DNA from: Dehalococcoidia bacterium
GTDB lineage: Bacteria; Chloroflexota; Dehalococcoidia; GIF9; AB-539-J10
Reading direction: 5' to 3'
Assembly: GCA_003562555.1 (NCBI GenBank)
Contig: PWUO01000222.1
Location: forward strand, 1-5,019
Length of the DNA stretch: 5,019 nt
The translations under genes and the position numbers were made by a program. Under the pieces are notes generated by a model. That model was not told the origin of the DNA and did no database searches. It saw nothing but the letters and a program-made list of their open reading frames with translations. Of the stretch, positions 1-5,019 are shown piece by piece (within the stretch, counting starts at the first letter, position 1; every line of letters begins with the position of its first letter).

Positions 1-882
1 ATCTGGGCCATAGATGGCCGGACGTACGACTACGAGGCCGAGATAGGGCGCCTCTGGGTCTACTCGGATACGTTCGTTGTGCCGACCCCATGGCCGGTAT
101 CCCCGGCGCTCAACGAGGTGATCAACTGCGACATCTGCGGCTGCGTGGCCGAACTCTTCTGCTTCCGGTGGAAGCCGATGCCAAAGGCGGAGACGTGGGA
201 CCTGTGGATCGCCATGGATGAGAACTTCCGCTTTGTGCTTCACAAAGAGGAGGATATCAAGCCGGTATGCTGCGATTCCCCCGGGATATGCGAATTCGAA
301 ATCCCGTTCATCTTCCAGTGCGATACCACCTACTACTGGCGCGTGCGCGCGGTCAGCACCACCGAGGGCGAACGTGTGCGCAGCCGCTGGTCACCCTCGA
401 TGCACTTCCTCGTGGGTGCGGGATCAATTGTGGACGGCATGCACGTGGCCCCCATCATATGGGCGCCCGAGCCTGGAGCGCGTGATGTGCCCCGCGATCC
501 GGAGTTCTCATGGACCGGATTCCAGTCGACCGAGTTCTACGAGCTCGAGATTGCGACTGATGAATACTTCAGCGCCGTGATTGCGCGTGAGCGACCCGAC
601 GGGTCCGCGTACGTCTACCCGAGCCTGCTGGAGTGGGGGGAGACGTACTTCTGGCGCGTACGTGCGCTGCAGCCCTACCCGAGCAAGTGGTCTCACGCAT
701 CGTTCACCGTCATGGATGAGCCGCAGGCTCTCGAGCAACTGCATCTTCCCGAGCCACCGAGCCTCGTGATTCCACCCGAGCAGCCTGCCGCGACCCCCCT
801 GTGGGTCTGGCTCGTCATCGGTACCCTCTCCTTCCTGATCCTGTGTGTTGTCGTCTACGTCGTGGTCGATCGCCGCAGGTAA
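1..882 (+). CDS. Membrane-anchored surface protein with FN3-like repeats (5' end outside window)
   Basis: The reading frame is open from base 1 to the TAA at 880-882, giving 293 visible residues, so the true start lies upstream. A GTG at 79 is in frame but has no convincing Shine-Dalgarno, and coding continues before it. Two fibronectin-III-like beta-sandwich repeats are visible. Repeat 1 covers about residues 33-138 and contains YYWRVRAV. Repeat 2 covers about 150-237, with PGARDVPRDPEFSW at its start and YFWRVRAL near its end. A proline-rich stalk (about 238-266) leads to a hydrophobic helix (about 267-289) ending in DRRR. This implies an exported protein held in the membrane with its C-terminus inside. 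Repeat 1 has eight cysteines (residues 43, 46, 48, 54, 90, 91, 97, 107) and repeat 2 has none. Repeats of this kind usually mediate adhesion or act as cell-surface spacers. The missing N-terminus could hold an enzymatic or binding domain, so no specific function is assigned. Confidence 0.8.
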   Translation: MWAIDGRTYDYEAEIGRLWVYSDTFVVPTPWPVSPALNEVINCDICGCVAELFCFRWKPMPKAETWDLWIAMDENFRFVLHKEEDIKPVCCDSPGICEFEIPFIFQCDTTYYWRVRAVSTTEGERVRSRWSPSMHFLVGAGSIVDGMHVAPIIWAPEPGARDVPRDPEFSWTGFQSTEFYELEIATDEYFSAVIARERPDGSAYVYPSLLEWGETYFWRVRALQPYPSKWSHASFTVMDEPQALEQLHLPEPPSLVIPPEQPAATPLWVWLVIGTLSFLILCVVVYVVVDRRR

Positions 883-949
883 TCGGCGCCGCATGCGTGT
901 TCTGCCGGAAGCAGTACAGAAGTCCGCATAATCGACCTTTTTCGCGCAA

Positions 950-968
950 AATAGAACTGTGTTCTATT
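950..968. promoter_or_regulatory. Palindromic operator candidate upstream of the regulator operon
   Basis: AATAGAACTGTGTTCTATT is a perfect inverted repeat with 8-bp arms around a 3-bp TGT centre. Its core, TAGAACTGTGTTCTA (952-966), recurs exactly at 1777-1791 in front of the GH3 gene. The right arm overlaps the first two bases of the -35 box at 967-972, where a bound protein would either block RNA polymerase or contact sigma. The likely ligand is one of the two small DNA-binding proteins encoded just downstream, but this is inferred from position alone. Confidence 0.7.
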
Positions 969-994
969 GACAGGCGCCCGTCTTATGGTAGTAT
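967..994 (+). promoter_or_regulatory. Sigma-70-type promoter of the wHTH-RHH operon
   Basis: The -35 box TTGACA (967-972) is a perfect consensus match. After a 16-bp spacer comes TAGTAT (989-994), a 4/6 match to the -10 consensus, preceded by TGG (986-988) in the extended -10 position. Transcription would start near 1001, about 27 nt before the ATG at 1028. The -35 box abuts and slightly overlaps the palindrome at 950-968, so the promoter is probably autoregulated. Confidence 0.65.
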
Positions 995-1027
995 GGCCCC
1001 GGTACATAGGTACTGTATGAGTTCAGC

Positions 1028-1291
1028 ATGAACAGGCGACGCTCCAATATAGAGATAATCGCGGAGATGCTGAAAGCCGGCCAGAACGGCGCAGGCAAGA
1101 CCGAGTTGATGTACACGGTCAACATGAGTTACGCCCAGCTCCAGAAATACCTGAAGTATCTGCTCAGCAACGGTCTGATCCATAAGGTGGAGGTGGGCAA
1201 TCCGAGCGTCCGCTACCATGTGACGGAAAAAGGCGCCGAGCTGCTGACAAGCATCACTGCGGTTATGGATATCCTTGATATAGAATTGTAA
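1028..1291 (+). CDS. Small winged helix-turn-helix DNA-binding protein
   Basis: This 87-residue protein is essentially a single winged-helix domain, resembling the archaeal-type family that Pfam calls HTH_45, also found in Chloroflexota. A basic N-terminus (MNRRRSN) leads into helix 1 (about 7-17). The helix-turn-helix spans about 24-52, with a recognition helix in NMSYAQLQKYLKYL (32-45). A beta-hairpin wing follows (about 53-66, VEVGNPSVRYHVT), and then a C-terminal helix (67-84, EKGAELLTSI) that often mediates dimerisation. No ligand-binding domain is present. The ATG at 1028 lies about 27 nt after the predicted transcription start and has only a weak Shine-Dalgarno. The gene is first in an operon, 66 bp ahead of the ribbon-helix-helix gene with no terminator between. 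It is a candidate binder of the palindromes at 950-968 and 1777-1798. Family assignment is confident; the regulatory target is inferred. Confidence 0.85.
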   Translation: MNRRRSNIEIIAEMLKAGQNGAGKTELMYTVNMSYAQLQKYLKYLLSNGLIHKVEVGNPSVRYHVTEKGAELLTSITAVMDILDIEL

Positions 1292-1357
1292 CCAGCGACC
1301 CGGACGCGTTACGCCATTCCGCCAGCACGGAAGCTACGTAAGGAGGAACGAACTGCA

Positions 1358-1690
1358 ATGTCTGAGAAGAGAATGCTGGTCGTTGATGCCGACCTTGTCC
1401 GAAAGATAGACGAGAACAGGGGCGAGCTGAGCCGGTCAGAGTTCATCGACCTCCTCATCGAGGGTCAGTTGCGTGATAAGGGCGAGAATGGGAAACAGCC
1501 AGGCCAGCGTGACGATGTGGTGACGCGCGAAGAATTCGTGCAATTCCAGGAGGGAGCCAAGGAGCTGCTTCGCAGCTTCCTGGACTTTTTCATCAACTAC
1601 GGACTGGAACTGGGGCGCGAGCCGCGCGACGAGGAGTTCGAGCAGCTCAGCCGCAAGCTCAGGTCCCTGGCACGATCACACCACGACTAG
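1358..1690 (+). CDS. Ribbon-helix-helix (CopG/MetJ-like) DNA-binding protein
   Basis: This 110-residue protein has an N-terminal ribbon-helix-helix domain. A beta-strand (about 5-10, RMLVVD) would insert in the DNA major groove as a dimer ribbon. Helix A (11-20) follows, then the family-typical turn with SRSEF (25-29), and helix B to about residue 38. A charged, glycine- and glutamine-rich linker (about 40-55) connects to a mainly helical C-terminal part (56-106) that I do not recognise. It could serve oligomerisation or partner binding. The start is set by a strong AAGGAGGAA Shine-Dalgarno at 1340-1348. It is the second gene of the operon with the winged-helix gene and is followed at once by a terminator. 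The nearby repeated palindrome with short 5-6-bp arms would suit a ribbon-helix-helix dimer. An antitoxin role was considered, but no toxin-like gene is adjacent. Confidence 0.82.
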   Translation: MSEKRMLVVDADLVRKIDENRGELSRSEFIDLLIEGQLRDKGENGKQPGQRDDVVTREEFVQFQEGAKELLRSFLDFFINYGLELGREPRDEEFEQLSRKLRSLARSHHD

Positions 1691-1713
1691 TCTTCCTGCA
1701 GGATGCCGCCTGT

Positions 1714-1749
1714 AACCGCCCCGCATTCATTCCGGGGCGGTTTTCTTTG
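1714..1749 (+). terminator. Rho-independent terminator of the regulator operon
   Basis: AACCGCCCCG (1714-1723) pairs perfectly with CGGGGCGGTT (1733-1742) around a 9-nt loop. The stem runs into the T-rich tract TTTTCTTTG (1741-1749). It lies 24 bp after the ribbon-helix-helix stop codon. It separates the regulator operon from the GH3 gene, which therefore needs its own promoter. Confidence 0.93.
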
Positions 1750-1776
1750 TGCGCCGGGACTGCCCGGTACCTCCAG

Positions 1777-1798
1777 TAGAACTGTGTTCTAGAACACA
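1777..1798. promoter_or_regulatory. Composite palindromic operator candidate upstream of GH3
   Basis: TAGAACTGTGTTCTA (1777-1791) is an exact copy of the operator core at 952-966. It overlaps a second perfect palindrome, TGTGTTCTAGAACACA (1783-1798), so three AGAAC-type half-sites lie in a row (1778-1782, 1786-1790, 1791-1795). A weak -10-like TATTGT at 1821-1826 begins about 30 bp from the centre of the second palindrome. That matches the centre-to--10 spacing at the first site (959 to 989). No good -35 box accompanies it, so binding here may activate rather than repress. The promoter itself is uncertain. Confidence 0.65.
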
Positions 1799-1903
1799 AT
1801 CTCTAGGCACAGCCCAGGACTATTGTCATAGTTACGAAGTACGGCAGTGTGCTGGCTGCCGGCAACGGTCCGGTGTGATGTGTGGCCGAAGAGAGTGAAC
1901 GAC

Positions 1904-1909
1904 GGAGGT
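1904..1909 (+). promoter_or_regulatory. Shine-Dalgarno that fixes the GH3 start at 1918
   Basis: GGAGGT lies 8 nt before the ATG at 1918. The frame is open upstream to a GTG at 1882, but that codon has no ribosome site. The extra residues it would add (VAEESERRRYVT) encode the Shine-Dalgarno itself, so the ATG is the better start. Confidence 0.8.
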
Positions 1910-1917
1910 ACGTAACA

Positions 1918-3585
1918 ATGGCAAAACCAATAGATCTCCTGCGCGAGGGAAGGAAAGAGGAACTGTGGCAGATGTGCTGCGGCTTCATGGATCTCGATAC
2001 CGAGCAGTTCATGGCCATACAGCGTCGCCTGATGAGCGAGCAGATCGAGCTCCTCAAGTCCAGCGAACTTGGCCGGAAGCTGATGAAGGGCGCGATGCCC
2101 TCCAGCATCGAGGAGTTCCGCGCACTGGTTCCGCTGACCACGTACGGCGACTACATCCCCGAACTCACGGAGAAGATGGTGCACACGCTTCCGGCGCACC
2201 CGGCCCAGTGGGTGCGCACTTCCGGCTATACCGGCAAGTACGAGATCAAGTGGATACCCATGTCGGAACGGTTCGTCGAGGAAATGACGAAGGTCTGCGC
2301 GGCCATCGTCATGCTGTGCACGGCAAACTACCGCGGCGACATGCGCGGCATGAAGGAGCACCTGAAGGTACTGTCCACCTTCGCGGCTCCACCCTATGCC
2401 TCGGGCGTTATCGCGCACCTGCTGCGCGAGGCGGTCAATTGCGACTTCCTTCCCTCAAATGCTGATGAACTGACGTTCATCGACAAGGTGAAGAAGGGAT
2501 TCTCACAGGCGCTTGACGAGGGACTCGACGGATTTGGCGGGCTGCCTTCCGTGCTGGTGACCGTCGGTGAGCAGCTCAAGCAGCAGTCGAACCAGGTGGA
2601 CAAGAAGGAATTGCTGAAGCGTCGACGGGCACTGCTGCGCGTCATTAAGGGCAAGCTGAAGAGCCGGCTGGCTGGCAGACCGATGCTGCCGCGTGACCTC
2701 TGGAAGGTCAGGGGCATCCTTGGCGGTGGTACTGACTCCGCCGTGTTCAAGAAGCGCGTCAATGATCTGTGGGGGCGGACTCCCCTCGAGTTGTACGTGG
2801 GCTCTGAGGGTGGCATCTACGCCGTCCAGGCGTGGGACTACTCCGCCATGACGTTCACGCCCAACCTCAACTTCTATGAGTTCATCCCCGAGCGTGAGCA
2901 CTTCAAGTGGCAGCTGGACCACACGTATAAGCCGAAGACGGTACTGCTCGATGAGGTGGAGGAGGGACAGGTCTACGAGATAATCCTCACCAATCTGCAT
3001 GGCGGGGCGCTGACACGGTATCGGGTGGGCGATGTCGTGCGTATCGTGAGCCTTCGCAACGAGGCGGCCGGTATCAACCTGCCGCAAATGGTGTTCGAAC
3101 GCCGTGCCGATGATCTCATCGACATCGCCGGGTTCGGCAGGCTGACCGAGCGCGTCATCTGGGAGGCCATCGAACATGCGGGACTGCCCTACGTCGACTG
3201 GACCGCACGCAAGGAAGTTATCGACGACCAGGCATTCCTGCACATCTATCTTGAGTCCTCCAGCCCGCAGCCGCCTTCGGAGAAGGCCTTCACGGCCGAG
3301 CTCTACCGGCAGTTCAGGGAGCTGGACAAGCAGTACAACTTCAACATCTACTCCATATTCGGTGAGGATGAGGAGCCCCCTGAGGATCTGCCGCTCAAGG
3401 TGTCCTACCTTGCCCCGGGTTCCTTCAGGCGCTACATCGTCCGGCGTCAGAACGAGGGCGCCGACCTCGGTCACCTCAAGCCGCCGCACATAAACCCGTC
3501 TGACGCGGTGCTCGCCGCGCTCTCGGAACCTGCGGTGGAGGTGGAACGGGTGGCCGTCGAGTCCAAGGAACGCGTCAACGCTTAG
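1918..3585 (+). CDS. GH3-family acyl-acid-amido synthetase (ANL-type adenylating enzyme)
   Basis: The 555-residue protein has the length and motifs of the GH3 family (Pfam PF03321). These enzymes adenylate a carboxylic acid with ATP and transfer the acyl group to an amino acid or amine. The nucleotide-binding loop is TSGYTGK (101-107), followed by KWIPMS (111-116). FTPNLNFYEFIP (313-324) matches the conserved acid-face block. LYVGSEGG (292-299) is the Y-x-x-S-E motif. LTRYRVGDVVRI (365-376) is the RY-x-x-GD nucleotide motif. A smaller C-terminal lobe (about 410-530) ends with HLKPPH (519-524), the position of the conserved K-x-P motif. All core elements are present, so the enzyme is probably active and cytoplasmic. 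The substrate is unknown: the plant hormone role does not transfer to bacteria. The gene is monocistronic, with a terminator before it and a hairpin after it. Its upstream palindrome is shared with the regulator operon. The Tyr in the first motif is unusual. Confidence 0.92.
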   Translation: MAKPIDLLREGRKEELWQMCCGFMDLDTEQFMAIQRRLMSEQIELLKSSELGRKLMKGAMPSSIEEFRALVPLTTYGDYIPELTEKMVHTLPAHPAQWVRTSGYTGKYEIKWIPMSERFVEEMTKVCAAIVMLCTANYRGDMRGMKEHLKVLSTFAAPPYASGVIAHLLREAVNCDFLPSNADELTFIDKVKKGFSQALDEGLDGFGGLPSVLVTVGEQLKQQSNQVDKKELLKRRRALLRVIKGKLKSRLAGRPMLPRDLWKVRGILGGGTDSAVFKKRVNDLWGRTPLELYVGSEGGIYAVQAWDYSAMTFTPNLNFYEFIPEREHFKWQLDHTYKPKTVLLDEVEEGQVYEIILTNLHGGALTRYRVGDVVRIVSLRNEAAGINLPQMVFERRADDLIDIAGFGRLTERVIWEAIEHAGLPYVDWTARKEVIDDQAFLHIYLESSSPQPPSEKAFTAELYRQFRELDKQYNFNIYSIFGEDEEPPEDLPLKVSYLAPGSFRRYIVRRQNEGADLGHLKPPHINPSDAVLAALSEPAVEVERVAVESKERVNA

Positions 3586-3595
3586 TGCGATGCTC

Positions 3596-3625
3596 AGGGA
3601 GGACGGCCGACCGGCCGTCCTCCCT
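3596..3625 (+). terminator. GC-rich hairpin, probable terminator of GH3
   Basis: AGGGAGGACGGCC (3596-3608) pairs perfectly with GGCCGTCCTCCCT (3613-3625) around a GACC tetraloop, starting 11 bp after the GH3 stop. The 13-bp stem is very stable, but a CCCTCCC tract follows instead of a run of T. It is therefore not a classical intrinsic terminator. It may end transcription inefficiently or stabilise the mRNA 3' end. Confidence 0.6.
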
Positions 3626-3725
3626 CCCTCCCTCATGCCACCACCGGCACCTTGTCCTCTCCATGACTTCGGTACTGTGTCCGCATCGTTGTGCCCTCCC
3701 ACCTAACCCTCCATCCTGATTGCCA

Positions 3726-3760
3726 GTACCTTTGTATGGCTTGACCACACGTACCTTTGT
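3726..3760. repeat. Pair of 10-bp direct repeats in the sensor-gene promoter
   Basis: GTACCTTTGT occurs at 3726-3735 and again at 3751-3760, with starts 25 bp apart. The second copy lies entirely within the -35/-10 spacer of the promoter at 3741-3768. In addition, TATGGC (3735-3740) and GCCATA (3761-3766) form an inverted pair around the -35 box. The arrangement resembles a tandem regulator-binding site. The regulator is unknown. Confidence 0.5.
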
Positions 3761-3768
3761 GCCATAAT
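3741..3768 (+). promoter_or_regulatory. Promoter of the membrane sensor gene
   Basis: TTGACC (3741-3746) and CATAAT (3763-3768) each match the sigma-70 consensus at 5/6 positions, with a 16-bp spacer. The expected start point, about 7 nt after the -10 box, is 3775, the A of the ATG. No Shine-Dalgarno is present in between, so the transcript is probably leaderless. Confidence 0.65.
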
Positions 3769-3774
3769 TGTTCC

Positions 3775-5019
3775 ATGAACACCCACGTGGTGATTCCGTT
3801 TATCGCGTCGGTCGCGTATCTGGGGCTGCTCACGCTGCTGCTGGCCAACCGACCCTGGGGATCACGACAGAAGCTGTTCGTCGCGTTTGTGACGGTCGCC
3901 TTCTTCTACAGCTTCTTCGATCTTTTCGCGCGCAGCAGCTACTTCATGGGTCACAAGCATCTGCTGGCGCAGATCGTCATCTGCATGGCCATATGGACGG
4001 TGGTGCAGTTCCACTACTTCGTCCGTCCGTACTTCAGCAGGACGCCTGTCCGGCTGCCGCTGGCGTACCTGTACGTGATCGCCTGCGTGATGATGAGCGT
4101 GACGGGGGTGGTTCCGCGCGAGACCGTGCTTACGGAGAGCGGACTCACCGTGTACTACGGCATTCCCCTGCTTGTACTGGCGGTGATGATATTCCTGACG
4201 CTCGGCGTCAGGAATCTCCTGTGCCTGGTGAGGAGCCATAGGCTGGCGAACGACGCCGTTGAGAGAAACCAGATCGACTACCTCATCGCCAGCATCGTGC
4301 TGTTCAGCTTCTTCATGCTGCTGACGTTCGTGCCCGGATTTGGCAGCTACCCTGTGGCTCACATCGGCAACCTGCTGGTTGCCTGCGTGCTCAGCTACGC
4401 CGTAGTGGCGCACCGCCTGCTGGACATCGGCGTGTTCATGCGCCGGGGCCTCGTCTATCTGCTGCTCTACGGTGGCGGCGTGGCGCTGATCCTCACACTG
4501 CTGGAGATTGGCCACCTTCTGTTCAACGTTAATTTCGATTTTCATACCGCCATGGCTATGGTGGCCATCGGAGTGCCGGTCGTCGTCTTCCTGACCCACG
4601 TAGTGCGCGATACGCTGCAGCGAAAGATAGAAGAGGCGTTCATCGGAAGCAGGAGCGAGGCGCGACGGCAGCTCAACGACTTCATCGAGCGCATCTACGA
4701 CGTGCCCACTCTGGAGCAGTTTGGCCGCCAGCTCGTCTCGCTGCTGGCACGCTCGGTCAACGCGAAGACGCTGCACCTGCTTCTTCCTGACGTGCACAGC
4801 GGCGATTTCGTCGCGCTGTTCTCCCATCCCCCTGCCGTGGCCGGAGATGAGGGCTCACGGCTGGTGCTGAAGCACGACAGTCCGCTGCTGTCCTGGCTCA
4901 GGCGGGAGACCCAACTGCTGTCCGCAAGATACCTTGACATACTTCCCGAGTTCCAGGGACTGTGGACACAGGAACGGGAGGACGTGCGGGCCGCAGGCGT
5001 CGCCATCTTCCTGCCGGTG
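3775..5019 (+). CDS. Polytopic membrane sensor, 7TM histidine-kinase-type N-terminus plus GAF-like domain (3' end outside window)
   Basis: The frame runs from ATG 3775 to the window edge without a stop, giving 415 visible residues. Eight or nine hydrophobic segments are seen at about 5-24, 33-52, 62-82, 94-112, 128-150, 167-186, 196-213, 226-249 and 256-276. The segment HRLLDIGVFMRRGLVYLLLYG (split here as HRLLDIGV at 213-220 and RRGLVYLLLYG at 223-233) resembles the junction found in 7TM-type sensor kinases. A charged helix (about 277-308, with RDTLQRKIEEAFIGSRSEAR) leads to a GAF-like domain from about 309. Within it, DSPLLSWLRRE (368-378) and the FLPV at the edge fit GAF domains of such kinases. 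The output domain is cut off. It could be a HisKA/HATPase kinase, but a GGDEF or phosphatase output is not excluded. The ATG is favoured because it sits at the predicted transcription start and no other in-frame start is close upstream. Confidence 0.82.
   Translation, partial: MNTHVVIPFIASVAYLGLLTLLLANRPWGSRQKLFVAFVTVAFFYSFFDLFARSSYFMGHKHLLAQIVICMAIWTVVQFHYFVRPYFSRTPVRLPLAYLYVIACVMMSVTGVVPRETVLTESGLTVYYGIPLLVLAVMIFLTLGVRNLLCLVRSHRLANDAVERNQIDYLIASIVLFSFFMLLTFVPGFGSYPVAHIGNLLVACVLSYAVVAHRLLDIGVFMRRGLVYLLLYGGGVALILTLLEIGHLLFNVNFDFHTAMAMVAIGVPVVVFLTHVVRDTLQRKIEEAFIGSRSEARRQLNDFIERIYDVPTLEQFGRQLVSLLARSVNAKTLHLLLPDVHSGDFVALFSHPPAVAGDEGSRLVLKHDSPLLSWLRRETQLLSARYLDILPEFQGLWTQEREDVRAAGVAIFLPV

Noticed and set aside
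897..903. Extra GTGTTCT half-site upstream of the first operator
   Set aside because: It is a single 7-base match without an inverted partner, too short to distinguish from chance.
883..949. Terminator after the surface-protein gene
   Set aside because: Only weak pairing is visible (CTGC-CGGAA-GCAG near 902-914) with no adjacent T tract; the CCTTTTT at 936-942 lacks a proper stem.
1001..1013. Short direct repeat GGTAC-ATA-GGTAC near the predicted transcription start
   Set aside because: Five-base repeats are expected by chance and no second copy of the arrangement was found.
1358..1690. RHH protein as antitoxin of a toxin-antitoxin pair
   Set aside because: RHH folds are common in antitoxins, but the upstream partner is a winged-helix DNA-binding protein and a terminator follows directly. 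No toxin-like gene is present.
952..1791. Identical 15-mers as ends of an inserted cassette carrying the two regulators
   Set aside because: The motif is a palindrome placed at promoter positions. The second copy lies beyond a terminator, no recombinase or target duplication is seen, and an operator explains it better.
2503..3702. Long open frame of 399 codons on the minus strand
   Set aside because: It lies antisense to the GH3 gene, whose conserved motifs prove the + strand reading. It has no recognisable domain and is a by-product of GC-rich codon use.
3768..4241. Plus-strand frame overlapping the start of the sensor gene
   Set aside because: It is Arg/Ala/Gly-rich without hydrophobic periodicity. 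The frame starting at 3775 gives an ordered membrane protein and continues to the window edge.
3862..4827. Open frame of 321 codons on the minus strand
   Set aside because: Its translation is rich in His, Gln, Asp and Glu with no domain, typical of the reverse complement of a Leu/Val-rich membrane protein. The + strand frame from 3775 has clear membrane helices.

Overview
This window looks like moderately GC-rich bacterial chromosome. No tRNA, rRNA, mobile element, CRISPR array or phage gene is visible. Three things point to Chloroflexota, most likely a Dehalococcoidia/SAR202-type lineage: a membrane-anchored surface protein with FN3-like 'YYWRVRA' repeats, a small archaeal-type winged-helix protein, and a bacterial GH3 acyl-amide synthetase beside a 7TM-type sensor. 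The lineage is inferred from remembered family distributions, not from a search. All genes read on the + strand.

Layout. Positions 1-882 hold the 3' part of a surface protein with two beta-sandwich repeats, a proline-rich stalk and a C-terminal membrane anchor. A short intergenic region carries a perfect palindrome (950-968) abutting a good sigma-70-like promoter (967-994). This promoter precedes a two-gene operon of small DNA-binding proteins: a winged helix-turn-helix protein (1028-1291) and a ribbon-helix-helix protein (1358-1690). The operon is closed by a textbook Rho-independent terminator (1714-1749). A second copy of the same 15-bp palindrome follows, extended by a third half-site (1777-1798). 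Next comes a complete GH3-family acyl-acid-amido synthetase gene (1918-3585), ending at a strong GC-rich hairpin (3596-3625). The last gene starts at 3775 and leaves the window open. It encodes a polytopic membrane sensor with the start of a GAF-like domain, and its promoter places the predicted transcription start on the ATG itself, which suggests a leaderless mRNA.

How the parts may work together. The identical palindrome, TAGAACTGTGTTCTA, sits upstream of both the regulator operon and the GH3 gene and was seen nowhere else in the window. The simplest reading is a local circuit in which one or both small regulators control their own operon and the GH3 enzyme. The GH3 substrate cannot be read from the sequence. 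The flanking surface protein and membrane sensor appear to be separate transcription units.
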